Shown piece after piece: positions 24,299 through 33,069 of a stretch of 64,000 nucleotides of DNA; the stretch's first letter is position 1, and each line of letters starts with the position of its first letter. Source of the DNA: Diaminobutyricibacter sp049994905 (GTDB lineage: Bacteria > Actinomycetota > Actinomycetes > Actinomycetales > Microbacteriaceae); the NCBI RefSeq assembly GCF_049994905.1, contig NZ_CP188258.1, positions 3,596,001 to 3,660,000 on the forward strand, written 5' to 3'. The notes under the pieces were generated by a model, which saw only the letters and a program-made list of their open reading frames with translations, did not search any database and was not told where the DNA came from. Position numbers and translations under genes: made by a program.

Positions 24299-25174
24299 TC
24301 ACGGGAAACTGATGCGCTCGTTGTCGATCAACCGCGTCGAACCGACGCGTGCCGCGATCAGCGCGATCGCAGGCCCGTGGTGCCCCACCCCGACGGGAAG
24401 GAACGTCTCCGGGTCGACGACGACGAGATAGTCCAGCTTAACGGCTGGCTCGGCGGCGACGACGGCACCTGCGGCCTCGAGCACGGCATCCGGACCGCTT
24501 TCGGCCTTCGCCGACCCGGCGCGGAGCGCTCGCGACAGCGCGACCGCGGCCGCACGCCCGGTCTGGTCGAGGTACTGGTTGCGGCTCGAAAGGGCGAGCC
24601 CATCGCTCTCTCGCACGGTGTCGACGACAGCGATCGTGACAGGCAGGTCGAGGTCGCGCACCATGCGGCCCACCAGGTGGACCTGCTGTGCGTCCTTCTG
24701 CCCGAAGACGGCGACATCGGGAGCCACGATGTGGAAGAGCTTCGCCACGACGGTGAGCATCCCGTCGAAGTGGCCTGGCCGCGACGCGCCTTCGTACAGG
24801 CCGGCCACAGCTCCTGCCGAGACGCGCGTCTCCGCAGACCCTGCCGGGTACATCTCGTCGACCGCCGGCGCGAACACGATGTCCGCGAGCCCTTCGAGGC
24901 GCTGCACGTCGGAGTCCAGGCCGCGCGGGTACCGCTCGAGGTCCTCGCCCGGCCCGAACTGCAGGGGGTTGACGAAGATCGAGACCACGACGATGCCGCC
25001 GAGATCACGTGCCTGGCGCACCAGTTGGAGGTGACCGTCATGCAGTGCCCCCATCGTCGGCACGAGCACGACACGGGAGACAGGTGCGTCAGAACTGCCT
25101 TCGCGGCGGGCGAATTCGCGTGCCGCGGCGACCCGCTTCCGCAGTGCGGCGATAGTGGTGACGACTTCTGGCAT
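24299..25174 (-). CDS. panC: pantothenate synthetase
   Basis: A 291-residue enzyme that joins pantoate and beta-alanine with ATP in pantothenate (vitamin B5) synthesis. The nucleotidyltransferase HIGH-type motif appears as GALHDGHLQL near residue 42, followed by FVNPLQFGPGEDLERYPR near 68, RPGHFDGMLTVVAKLF near 132 and the KMSKS-equivalent SSRNQYL near 193. AAGGA lies six bases before the ATG. It sits upstream of lysS; its usual upstream neighbour, the DUF2520 gene, is about 2.9 kb away because other genes intervene. Confidence 0.95.
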   Translation of the reverse strand: MPEVVTTIAALRKRVAAAREFARREGSSDAPVSRVVLVPTMGALHDGHLQLVRQARDLGGIVVVSIFVNPLQFGPGEDLERYPRGLDSDVQRLEGLADIVFAPAVDEMYPAGSAETRVSAGAVAGLYEGASRPGHFDGMLTVVAKLFHIVAPDVAVFGQKDAQQVHLVGRMVRDLDLPVTIAVVDTVRESDGLALSSRNQYLDQTGRAAAVALSRALRAGSAKAESGPDAVLEAAGAVVAAEPAVKLDYLVVVDPETFLPVGVGHHGPAIALIAARVGSTRLIDNERISFP

Positions 25175-25237
25175 CAGGATCCTTGCGGCCGCCGCGCGCC
25201 CGACGGGTGCGCCATGAAAACGACCGGGCTTCCGATG

Positions 25238-26296
25238 CTACTCGCCGCCGGCCGCCTCGACGGTCGCCACCAGTGCGTCGCGGAACGCCTCCGGGTATTC
25301 GAGGTGCGGCGAATGCCCGCAGTTCTCCAGCACCAGTTCCTGGAACGTTCCGCCGGCGCTCGCATACGCCTCGAACACCCGGCGGGTCTGCGTGACCATC
25401 GGCTGCGCCGGAGCGACCTCAGCGCCCGGCCAGCCCGGGATCACCCCGAGCTCGCCGAGATAGTTGAGGTCGAAATACGAGGTGTCGGAGACGATGAGGT
25501 CGTTCGCCCCGTGGATCCAGGTCAGCGGCGGCTTCGGCTCGAGGTCGACGATCCCGCTCAGGTCGAGGTAGCGGGGCGCCATCGTGTTGAGCACACCACG
25601 GGTTCCGGCAGCGAAGCCGGGCCAGTTCTCCGACGGCACTCCGTCGCCGGGGTAGTTGTCAACGCCGGTCTTCGTACTGAGCATCGACTCGACCCAGATG
25701 TCTTCGTGTTCCGAGACGAAGCCCGGAACCACGTAGGAGCTCGCGTAGACCGCGCGCGGCGACGCCTGCGAATCGGATGACGTGTCACCGCTTTCGAGGT
25801 GCGCCACGAAATCCGGGTTCGCACCCCCTCCACCGCAGCCGGCGTCGTCGTCGGTGAGCCGTGACCCGTCTCCCCTCGTACCGCCGAACCCGTACGGCGA
25901 GACCGGCGACTGCAGCGTGAGGCTGCGAACCGGATGGTCGAGCGCATACTGCAGCGCAACACCGGCCCCCATGCTCCAGGCCACCACGTGCACCGAGCCG
26001 AGGCCCATCTCTGCCACCACACTCGCCACGTCGTCGCTGAAGTCGCGCAGGCCGCGCGTCGCGTCCACGGGGAGGGTTTCGGAGTCGCCGAAGCCGCGCA
26101 GGTCGATGGCGAAGACCCGCCAGTGCTCGGGCGCCGACAGCATCGTGTCCTGCCAGAAGAGCGAGGAGGAGACGTTGCCGTGGATGAAGACGACGACCGG
26201 GCCGCCGTGTTCCCGGTCGCCCGCCCGCTCCAGCACGTTCGCCCGCAGGCGCGGCGTCTGAACACTCCGGGAGGTGATGCCGTCGATCAGTGTCAT
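25238..26296 (-). CDS. alpha/beta-fold hydrolase
   Basis: A 352-residue alpha/beta hydrolase. The oxyanion motif VVVFIHGNVSSS (about residues 34-45), the nucleophile elbow in VVAWSMGAG near 107 and GHSPHLE with the catalytic His near 328 are visible. A lid-like insertion contains a glycine/cysteine stretch (CGGGGANPDF). The ATG at 26296 has GGAGAG five bases upstream; the open frame to 26851 upstream is antisense to bdhA. It points toward panC and diverges from bdhA. Ester or lactone substrates are likely, but not more can be said. Confidence 0.85.
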   Translation of the reverse strand: MTLIDGITSRSVQTPRLRANVLERAGDREHGGPVVVFIHGNVSSSLFWQDTMLSAPEHWRVFAIDLRGFGDSETLPVDATRGLRDFSDDVASVVAEMGLGSVHVVAWSMGAGVALQYALDHPVRSLTLQSPVSPYGFGGTRGDGSRLTDDDAGCGGGGANPDFVAHLESGDTSSDSQASPRAVYASSYVVPGFVSEHEDIWVESMLSTKTGVDNYPGDGVPSENWPGFAAGTRGVLNTMAPRYLDLSGIVDLEPKPPLTWIHGANDLIVSDTSYFDLNYLGELGVIPGWPGAEVAPAQPMVTQTRRVFEAYASAGGTFQELVLENCGHSPHLEYPEAFRDALVATVEAAGGE

Positions 26297-26347
26297 CGTG
26301 CTCTCCAAACGTCGCGGTCCGGTGGCGCAAAGCAAGGCCGGACCACC

Positions 26348-26376
26348 TTGACGGCACCGGCGCTGGTGGTTAGCGT
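26348..26376 (+). promoter_or_regulatory. promoter of bdhA
   Basis: TTGACG (26348-26353), a 17-base spacer and TAGCGT (26371-26376) form a good sigma-70 promoter with a predicted start near 26383, about 47 bases before the GTG start. Confidence 0.6.
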
Positions 26377-26429
26377 ACCTGTTACCCGAGCCGCGGGCGA
26401 GGGGTGCGCACACATCGGACGGAGTTGTC

Positions 26430-27179
26430 GTGAGTGCTGGTTTCTCAGGCCGCAGGGCCCTTGTCACAGGGGCTGCGAGCGGCATCGGTGAGGCGTGTGC
26501 CAGGGCGCTCGCCGAACGCGGGGCGACCGTCGTGGTCGCCGACCTCGACGGGGCGGGCGCCGAGCGGGTGGCCCGCGATGTGGGCGGCGAAGCGTGGCAG
26601 GTGGACCTCACCGACACGGCTGCGCTGGCCGCCCTGGCGCTCGACGTGGACATCCTCGTGAACAATGCGGGCATCCAGACCGTGAGCCCGATCGAACAGT
26701 TCGACCCGGCCGCGTTCCACCGCATCCTGACCCTCATGCTCGAAGCGCCGTTCCTGCTGATCCGGGCCGCGCTGCCGCACATGTACGAGCAGGGCTTCGG
26801 GCGAATCGTCAACATCTCGTCGGTGCACGGGCTGCGCGCATCCGAATTCAAGTCGGCCTACGTCGCAGCCAAACACGGGCTGGAGGGCCTCTCGAAGGTG
26901 GCGGCCCTCGAGGGCGCGCCCCACGGGGTCACCAGCAACTGCGTGAATCCCGGCTACGTGCGAACCCCGCTCGTCGAGAAGCAGATCGCCGACCAGGCAC
27001 GGCTGCACGGCATCCCGGAGTCCGAAGTGGTGAACGACGTGATGCTCGTGAACAGCGCGATCAAACGCCTGGCCGAGCCGTCCGAGGTCGCCTCCCTGGT
27101 CTGCTGGCTCGCCGGAGAGGACGCCTCGCTGGTGACCGGCGCCTCGTACACGATGGACGGCGGGTGGAGCGCGCGATGA
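26430..27179 (+). CDS. 3-hydroxybutyrate dehydrogenase-like SDR
   Basis: A 249-residue short-chain dehydrogenase matching D-beta-hydroxybutyrate dehydrogenases. It has the cofactor loop TGAASGIGEA (about residues 14-23), NNAG near 75, the catalytic Ser in VNISSVHG near 130 and YVAAKHG (YxxxK) near 145, and the NPGYVRTPLVEKQI region typical of BdhA. The start is a GTG with GGAGTTG upstream. Its stop overlaps the ATG of the next hydrolase (ATGA), so the two form an operon, possibly for a hydroxyacid released from an ester. Confidence 0.88.
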   Translation: MSAGFSGRRALVTGAASGIGEACARALAERGATVVVADLDGAGAERVARDVGGEAWQVDLTDTAALAALALDVDILVNNAGIQTVSPIEQFDPAAFHRILTLMLEAPFLLIRAALPHMYEQGFGRIVNISSVHGLRASEFKSAYVAAKHGLEGLSKVAALEGAPHGVTSNCVNPGYVRTPLVEKQIADQARLHGIPESEVVNDVMLVNSAIKRLAEPSEVASLVCWLAGEDASLVTGASYTMDGGWSAR

Positions 27180-28063
27180 CATACAGGACGCTGGACGTTC
27201 CGGTTCGGGGCGGGATGCTGCGGGTCGGCGAGTGGGCGCGTGCAGATCCCGACGCCCCGGTCGTCGTCGCCGCCCACGGCATCACGGCATCGCATCTCGC
27301 GTGGGCGACCATCGCGGATGCCCTCCCCGACGTGCGTTTCATCGCACCGGACCTGCGCGGTCGCGGCCGCAGCAACCGGCTGCCCGGACCGTTCGGGATG
27401 GTGCAGCACGCTCAAGACCTGGCCGTCGTGAGCGAGCACCTCGGTCTCGATCGCGCCCTCGTCGTCGGCCACTCGATGGGTGGTTTCGTGGCGCTCGCGG
27501 CCGCGCATCTCCATCCCGAACGATTTGCCGGTCCGCTGCTGGTAGATGGCGGTCTTCCGCTGCGCATCCCCGAGGGCGTCACCCTGGACGAGCTGATGGC
27601 TTCGACGCTCGGGCCTGCCCTTGCGCGCTTGTCGATGACGTTCCCCGACCGGGCGACGTACCTCGAGTTCTGGGGGCGGCATCCGGCTTTCGCTGCGAAC
27701 TGGACGCAGGATGTCGTCGACTACGCCAACTACGACCTCGACGGGACGGAGCCCGACCTGCGTCCGTCGACGTCCTACAATGCGGTCGCCGCCGACTCGG
27801 GCGACCAGTTCGGCGGAGGTGTCGTGGCCGACGCGCTGACCGGGCTGACGCATCCGGTGCGCCTGCTGGTGGCGCCGCGCGGGCTTCTCGGCGAGCCGCC
27901 CGGGCTGTACGACGAGGTGGCGCGTGAGCAGGCGCGTGCCGAGTATCCGTTCGTGCGGATCACCGAGGTGCCCGACGTCAACCACTACACGATCGTGATG
28001 AGCCCGCAGGGGGCGGATGCGGTGGTCGACGCGGTTCGTTCGGAGCTGGCCGCCCTCAGCTGA
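27176..28063 (+). CDS. alpha/beta-fold hydrolase
   Basis: A 295-residue alpha/beta hydrolase with AAHGITASHLAW (oxyanion region, about residue 33), the nucleophile elbow VGHSMGGF near 96 and a C-terminal VPDVNHYTIVMS region carrying the likely catalytic His. It starts in a four-base overlap with bdhA, with GGTGGAG upstream, and its end overlaps by eight bases the end of the convergent DUF2520 gene. Together with bdhA it suggests hydrolysis of a hydroxyacyl ester followed by oxidation; this is inference. Confidence 0.87.
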   Translation: MTYRTLDVPVRGGMLRVGEWARADPDAPVVVAAHGITASHLAWATIADALPDVRFIAPDLRGRGRSNRLPGPFGMVQHAQDLAVVSEHLGLDRALVVGHSMGGFVALAAAHLHPERFAGPLLVDGGLPLRIPEGVTLDELMASTLGPALARLSMTFPDRATYLEFWGRHPAFAANWTQDVVDYANYDLDGTEPDLRPSTSYNAVAADSGDQFGGGVVADALTGLTHPVRLLVAPRGLLGEPPGLYDEVAREQARAEYPFVRITEVPDVNHYTIVMSPQGADAVVDAVRSELAALS

Positions 28064-28805
28064 GCGGATCCAGCGGATCATCCCGCCCGTCGAGCAGCGC
28101 CGACGGCCCCACCGACGGCGCCGACGCCCGCGACAATGCGTTGTCCACCGCAGACCGCACCAGCGAGCTCAGGAACGGCCCCGGGTTCTCGAACCCGATC
28201 CCGCTCAGAATCCCTGTCGCCTGCTCCACGATCGCCCGTGAGAAGGTGCTCGCCGTCGCGATCGCCTCCGCATACGCCGGCCGGTCCTCTTCCGCCACCA
28301 CGACCGGCTCGCCGCCCATCTCGACGACGAGGGCCTGGCCGATGGGCAGTACGGGCGCAGCCGCCGTCACGGCGAAGTAGGTCTCCTGCAGGCGAGCGAT
28401 GTCGAGGCTGGTTCCGGTGAACGCGAGCGCCGGATGCACGGCCAGGGGAATCGCGCCCGCCGCGGCCGCAGGCGCCAACACCTCGACCCCGTACCCCGGC
28501 GCCGTGTGAAGCACGATCTGCCCGGGCTGCCAGCTCCCGGTCGCCGCGAGACCTGCGACCAGTGACGGCAACTCCGAATCGGGCACCGCGAGGATGACGA
28601 GCTCGCTGCGCTCGATGATCACCGGGATCTCCAGCACGGGAGCACCTGGAAGGATGGCGTCTGCCCGCTCCCTGCTGCGCTCCGACACCGCCGAGATGCC
28701 GACGATCGCGTGGCCGACCCCGGCGAGCGCCGCCCCCAGGACGGGCCCGACACGGCCGGCACCGATGATGCCGACCCCGAGTCGTCCGGCACGTCGTTCG
28801 ATCAT
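28056..28805 (-). CDS. Rossmann-like and DUF2520 domain protein
   Basis: A 249-residue protein with an N-terminal NAD(P)-type Rossmann fold (VGIIGAGRVGPVLGAAL) and a C-terminal DUF2520 helical domain (VHPALAFTGTSLDIARL and later). This family is normally encoded next to panC in Actinobacteria. The ATG at 28805 has GGAAGG upstream and overlaps the stop of the PH-domain gene (ATGA). The enzymatic role is not established; it resembles ketopantoate reductase and pyrroline-carboxylate reductase. Confidence 0.88.
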   Translation of the reverse strand: MIERRAGRLGVGIIGAGRVGPVLGAALAGVGHAIVGISAVSERSRERADAILPGAPVLEIPVIIERSELVILAVPDSELPSLVAGLAATGSWQPGQIVLHTAPGYGVEVLAPAAAAGAIPLAVHPALAFTGTSLDIARLQETYFAVTAAAPVLPIGQALVVEMGGEPVVVAEEDRPAYAEAIATASTFSRAIVEQATGILSGIGFENPGPFLSSLVRSAVDNALSRASAPSVGPSALLDGRDDPLDPLS

Positions 28806-30346
28806 GATGGGCCTTCCCCGGACGATTCGTTCCACCGGTGACTCCGGTCGGACCGGGCCGAGGAGATCGCTCCCGCGGCGACGACGTCGAACAGTTCGAC
28901 ACTCCGGTCGCGGTCGATCACCGCCAGTCGCGGGCGCACGGGCCCGGAGACCGTGTGGAGGCGCGTTGACGCGAGGCCGAGCATCCGGTCGAGCGGTCCC
29001 TGGTAGAGCTCCAGGCTCTGCAGCCGTGCCAGCGGGACGATGGCGAGGCTGCGCCACAGGAACCCTCGCCGCAGCAGGACCACGCCATCAGTGAGGGCAT
29101 AGCCGGTACGCTGCCAGGACAGCGGGCGCAGCCACGCCGCCCGCCGCGGTGCGCCGACGAAGAAGTCGCGGCCGCGCGACGTCATGCCGGCGACGACCAG
29201 CGCACGGTGTTCGGGCGTCGCGAATTCGGGCAGCACCAGCGAAAGCACCCGGGCGACATCCTCCAGGTCGCCGACGGGCAGCATCGTCGTGTTGGGCTGC
29301 CCTGCGGCCCCCTTTTCCGTCGAATGCCCGGCCGTGTCGATGCGGATCTGCCACCAGCCGAACGGACGCCAGAGCAGAGGCTGCGAGACATCCACGGCGT
29401 GGATGCGCCCCGGCGGAAGCGTTTCGTTGCTCAGGCTGAACAGTCCGAAGCCCACGCGCACACCGTCGGGGGTGCCGGCGATGCTGTAGCGCAGCGACTT
29501 GGTGAAGCGGCGGATGTAGAAGCTGATCGACCCGATCAGGCCCGGGAGCACGACGAGCAGGAGCCACAGCCGCCCGGTCGCGGCGCCGGTCAGGAGCCCG
29601 GCTCCGACGATCAGCAGGAAGATGGTGAACCCGCTGAGGACGATCGACCCGATCAGGCGCAGGGGCGGAATCTTCACGACCGACTCGGGCGGCGCGAGAT
29701 CGGGATGCAACTCTGGAGCGAGGAACTCGTTCACGCGCTGGTTCAGGATGTCGGCGACACCCAGAGCAGGCGCGCCCGGAACGCGCTCTGCCGCCTTCGC
29801 CCCCGACGCGAGGCGCAGGAGGTCGCCGCGGAGCCCATCCGCCAGCCGTGATGACAGGTATGACAGCTGCACGTTCGCGTCGTGCCCTGCAACGCTGACC
29901 TCGAGTTTCGCCGCGCCGAAGATGCGCGCGAAGAGGGGCCGGACCACGTTGATGCCCTGGATGCGGTCGAGCCTGGCCTTGCGCTGCGTGCGGAAGAGGA
30001 TGCCGCTGCGCACCTCGACCGCGTCGTCACTGATACGGAAACTGTGGAGGCGCCACGAGAGGTAGAACATGCCGATGAAGATGATCAGTGCGACCGCGAT
30101 GACGAGCAACGCGAGGCCCTCGAGCCCGTGGTTGTAGATCTCGTCGATGGGATCGCCGCCGATGTCGGGCGCGCCGATGAAGAAGCTGACCAGCCGCTCG
30201 CGCAGGTTCGACAAGACGTAGCCGAGAACGGCGATCAGAACGATGCCGCCCCTGAGCAGCGGGGTCGCCGGGTGCAGCCGATGCCATTCGCCGTCGGTGA
30301 GGTGCTCGGCGGCCCGCTCCGCTGCGGACAGCCGCTCGCCGGTCAC
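28802..30346 (-). CDS. bacterial PH-domain membrane protein (YdbT type)
   Basis: A 514-residue membrane protein with several transmembrane helix pairs alternating with bacterial PH domains (for example FRISDDAVEVRSGILFRTQRKARLDRIQGINVVRP, here a PH core near residues 75-110, repeated twice more). It is the YdbT-type partner of the smaller YdbS-type protein encoded just upstream with a four-base overlap. Function is unknown; the pair is a conserved part of this actinobacterial cluster. Confidence 0.85.
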   Translation of the reverse strand: MTGERLSAAERAAEHLTDGEWHRLHPATPLLRGGIVLIAVLGYVLSNLRERLVSFFIGAPDIGGDPIDEIYNHGLEGLALLVIAVALIIFIGMFYLSWRLHSFRISDDAVEVRSGILFRTQRKARLDRIQGINVVRPLFARIFGAAKLEVSVAGHDANVQLSYLSSRLADGLRGDLLRLASGAKAAERVPGAPALGVADILNQRVNEFLAPELHPDLAPPESVVKIPPLRLIGSIVLSGFTIFLLIVGAGLLTGAATGRLWLLLVVLPGLIGSISFYIRRFTKSLRYSIAGTPDGVRVGFGLFSLSNETLPPGRIHAVDVSQPLLWRPFGWWQIRIDTAGHSTEKGAAGQPNTTMLPVGDLEDVARVLSLVLPEFATPEHRALVVAGMTSRGRDFFVGAPRRAAWLRPLSWQRTGYALTDGVVLLRRGFLWRSLAIVPLARLQSLELYQGPLDRMLGLASTRLHTVSGPVRPRLAVIDRDRSVELFDVVAAGAISSARSDRSHRWNESSGEGPS

Positions 30347-30828
30347 AGTCCCGCCCGGCGGCTCTCCGCCAGCTCCACCAGTCGGTCGCGCAACTCGGCC
30401 GCGTCGCCCTCGGGGAGCCCCGGGATCGCGATATTCGTCGACGCAGCCGCTGTGACGAACTTGAGGTCGGCGAGGCCGAGCAGTCGCCCGACCGGGCCGC
30501 GGTTGATGTCGATCAGCTGCATCCGCCCGTACGGAACCGAGACGAAGCGCAGGAACATGATGCCCCGGCGGAACAGGAGGTCGTCATCGCGCAGCTGATA
30601 GCCGATCGCCCGCGCGCGGCGCGGCGCGATGATCAGCTGGATGACCGTGATCGCCACGATCGCGATCAGCGCGACCCACGCCCAGGTCCATCCCGCGACC
30701 AGCCACAGGAACGTCGCAATGGCGCTGAGCACCAGCCCGCTCACGAGCGAGCCGACGATGACGACCACCACATAGCGTCGCGAGACGCGTCGCCACTCGC
30801 CGACCTCGAGGTCAAGACGCCCTGGCAT
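30343..30828 (-). CDS. bacterial PH-domain membrane protein (YdbS type)
   Basis: A 161-residue protein with two closely spaced membrane helices (about residues 20-65) followed by a single bacterial PH domain (LRDDDLLFRRGIMFLRFVSV). It overlaps the DUF3180 gene by 17 bases and the larger PH protein by four, indicating one transcript. Function is unknown. Confidence 0.85.
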   Translation of the reverse strand: MPGRLDLEVGEWRRVSRRYVVVVIVGSLVSGLVLSAIATFLWLVAGWTWAWVALIAIVAITVIQLIIAPRRARAIGYQLRDDDLLFRRGIMFLRFVSVPYGRMQLIDINRGPVGRLLGLADLKFVTAAASTNIAIPGLPEGDAAELRDRLVELAESRRAGL

Positions 30829-31291
30829 GGTCCCCGCCCGGTTTCGTGTCGTCGTCTTCGGGTGGCAGGGTGCACAGGTATTCCGCGACGAGCCCGGCGG
30901 TCATCAGGATGGCGGCGCCGAGCGTGGCCGCGACGGCCTGCCAGATCGCACCGGAAGCAGGAAGCACGGAGCGACTGAGGAGGTACGCCAGGAAGCCGAT
31001 GCCCGAACCGGTCAGGAGCGCCCCGCTGAGGCTGCAGGCTTTCGCCAGAACGGCGACGCGCATCGCACGGAACGGATCGATCGTCACGCGGACCTTCGCG
31101 TGCGTCGCACGACGGATCGGGATCGCGAAGCCAACCACGATAGCCGCGATCGCCACGAGCGTGATGGGCAGTGACAACGGCGGGATGAACACCGCCAGCC
31201 CGGCCCCGGCCGCACCGAGCTCGACGAGGAATCCGATGACGAGGCCCGCGACGCCCAGTCCGATGAGCGGCGTCGGTCGTGTGCGTTTCAC
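30812..31291 (-). CDS. DUF3180 family membrane protein
   Basis: A 159-residue membrane protein with four predicted helices (two between residues 8 and 55, and two between 80 and 140) and a charged C-terminus. DUF3180 proteins are encoded directly after folK in many Actinobacteria. Here the start overlaps folK by four bases and the end overlaps the PH gene by 17. No biochemical role is known. Confidence 0.85.
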   Translation of the reverse strand: MKRTRPTPLIGLGVAGLVIGFLVELGAAGAGLAVFIPPLSLPITLVAIAAIVVGFAIPIRRATHAKVRVTIDPFRAMRVAVLAKACSLSGALLTGSGIGFLAYLLSRSVLPASGAIWQAVAATLGAAILMTAGLVAEYLCTLPPEDDDTKPGGDHARAS

Positions 31292-31887
31292 ACGGCACCC
31301 CCGTCTCCGTCGGCCTGGTCCTGATCGTCGCGCGCGGCATCGACTGCTGCGTCGCTGTCAGGATACGGCCGAATCTCATCCGCGGTCACCGGGATGAGCA
31401 GGTCGATGCGTCCGTGTCCCGCGAGTTCCGCATCCGGGCGGATGGCGTGCCACGGCACCAGCACGAACCCGCGCTCCCAGGCGCGCGGGTGAGGCAGCGT
31501 CAGCCGTTCGTCATCCAGTTCGCGCCCGTCGTAGTCGACGATGTCGATGTCGAGCGTGCGGTCGCCCCACCGCTCGTCACGCACCCGTCCATGCTGCTGT
31601 TCGACGGCGTTGACCGCATCGAGCAGGTCGTGAGGCCCCAGCACCGTGCTGACCACGACGACCGCGTTCAGGTAGGCGGGCGCCGAGTGATCGACGCCGG
31701 TGAGCTTCAGTGCGGGCGTCTCGACCAGCGGGGACAGCTGTTCGACGCGGATGCCGTCGCTCGCATCGAGGTCGGCGACAGCCGCACGGATCGTGGCCTC
31801 GCGATCACCCAGGTTGCTTCCCAGTGCGAGCACGGCGGGCACCGACGGCCGCAGGCGCTCCGGGCGCGGGTGGAGCGGTGCGGTCAT
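31288..31887 (-). CDS. folK: 2-amino-4-hydroxy-6-hydroxymethyldihydropteridine diphosphokinase
   Basis: A 199-residue HPPK that transfers pyrophosphate from ATP to the pterin in folate synthesis. The signature regions are ALGSNLGDREATIRAAV (about residues 21-37) and RVRDERWGDRTLDIDIVDYDG near 95-115, containing the catalytic aspartates. It overlaps folB upstream by four bases and DUF3180 downstream by four. C-terminal residues after about 170 are acidic and specific to this lineage. Confidence 0.94.
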   Translation of the reverse strand: MTAPLHPRPERLRPSVPAVLALGSNLGDREATIRAAVADLDASDGIRVEQLSPLVETPALKLTGVDHSAPAYLNAVVVVSTVLGPHDLLDAVNAVEQQHGRVRDERWGDRTLDIDIVDYDGRELDDERLTLPHPRAWERGFVLVPWHAIRPDAELAGHGRIDLLIPVTADEIRPYPDSDAAVDAARDDQDQADGDGGAV

Positions 31888-32270
31888 GCCCGCTCCCGCT
31901 CGATGGTGACGGAGACGTCGGCGAACGGCACCTCGATGGGAGCGTTCGGCTTGTGCACGGTCACGCGAACGGAATCGACGGGCGGATGCGCGAGAACGAC
32001 TCCCGCGATGCGCTCGGCGAGGGTCTCGATCAGGTCGACCGGATCACGACGCACGGCTTCGGCGACCTCGACGGCGAGCTCGCCGTAATGCACCGTCGCC
32101 GCGACGTCGTCTGCGGTCGCCGCGCGTGCGAAGTCGAGCCAGGCCGTCACGTCGATCACGAACTCCTGGCCCTGCTCGCGTTCGAACGCGTACACACCGT
32201 GGTTCGCATGGACCCGGAGGCCGGTGAGGGTTATCGAGTCGGATCCGTGTGCCCGGTCGTGCCTAGTCAT
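31884..32270 (-). CDS. folB: dihydroneopterin aldolase
   Basis: A 128-residue FolB that splits dihydroneopterin in folate synthesis. It shows ITLTGLRVHANHGVYAFE near residue 15 (the conserved glycine and His-rich N-terminus), VHYGELAVEVAE and SVRVTVHKPNAPI near the C-terminus. I chose the ATG at 32270 with GGACGAG upstream; it overlaps folP by eight bases. Longer upstream reading is inside folP. Confidence 0.92.
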   Translation of the reverse strand: MTRHDRAHGSDSITLTGLRVHANHGVYAFEREQGQEFVIDVTAWLDFARAATADDVAATVHYGELAVEVAEAVRRDPVDLIETLAERIAGVVLAHPPVDSVRVTVHKPNAPIEVPFADVSVTIERERA

Positions 32271-33069
32271 CTCGTCCAGCTTGCCATGCCTCGACCACGT
32301 CGAGCGCGAGGCGGGTGCCGGCGACGTCGTGCACGCGCACCCCCCACACGCCGGCCTGGGCTGCGAGCGCACTGATGATGGCGGTGGGCTGGTCACGATC
32401 CTGGGCCGGGGCGCTTTCGGGCAGCAGCGCCCCGAGGAAGCGTTTGCGGGATGCCCCGATCAGCACCGGGAACCCGAGCCCGACGAACTCGCGCAGGTTT
32501 CCGAGCACCTGCCAGTTGTGCTCCGCCTTCTTCGAGAACCCCAGGCCGGGGTCGATGATGAGCTTCGCAGGGTCGATCCCGTGGTCGGTGAGATCGCGGA
32601 TGCGCGTGGTGAGTTCGGCGCTGACTTCGGCGACCGTGTCTTCGTAGGTCGCCAGCGCATCCATCGAATCGCTCTGGCCGCGCCAGTGCATCACGACATA
32701 AGTGAGGCCGGTGTCGAGCACGGCTGCCGGCATACCGGAGTCGGCGAGGCCGCCGGACACGTCGTTGATGATCGCGGCTCCGGCATCCGCCGCAGCTCGG
32801 GCGGTCGAGGCGTTCATCGTGTCGACGCTCACGATGACCCCGCGGTCGGTGAGCTTGCGGATGACCGGCACCACGCGCGCCTGCTCCTCGGCCGGATCGA
32901 CGCGCACGGCTCCGGGCCTCGTCGATTCGCCGCCGACATCGATGAGGTCGGCGCCCTCCTCGACGAGGTTGAGGGCATGCTCGACGGCGGAGGCCGGTTC
33001 GAGGTAGAGCCCACCATCGCTGAAGGAGTCCGGCGTCACATTCAGGACGCCCATGACGCGTGTGTTCAC
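32263..33069 (-). CDS. folP: dihydropteroate synthase
   Basis: A 268-residue TIM-barrel enzyme that joins p-aminobenzoate to the pterin diphosphate; the target of sulfonamides. Signature segments are VMGVLNVTPDSFSDGG near the N-terminus, IDVGGESTRPG near 43, IINDVSGG near 97 and VLIGASRKRFLG near 200. The GTG start overlaps the folE stop (GTGA). Confidence 0.95.
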   Translation of the reverse strand: MNTRVMGVLNVTPDSFSDGGLYLEPASAVEHALNLVEEGADLIDVGGESTRPGAVRVDPAEEQARVVPVIRKLTDRGVIVSVDTMNASTARAAADAGAAIINDVSGGLADSGMPAAVLDTGLTYVVMHWRGQSDSMDALATYEDTVAEVSAELTTRIRDLTDHGIDPAKLIIDPGLGFSKKAEHNWQVLGNLREFVGLGFPVLIGASRKRFLGALLPESAPAQDRDQPTAIISALAAQAGVWGVRVHDVAGTRLALDVVEAWQAGRDD

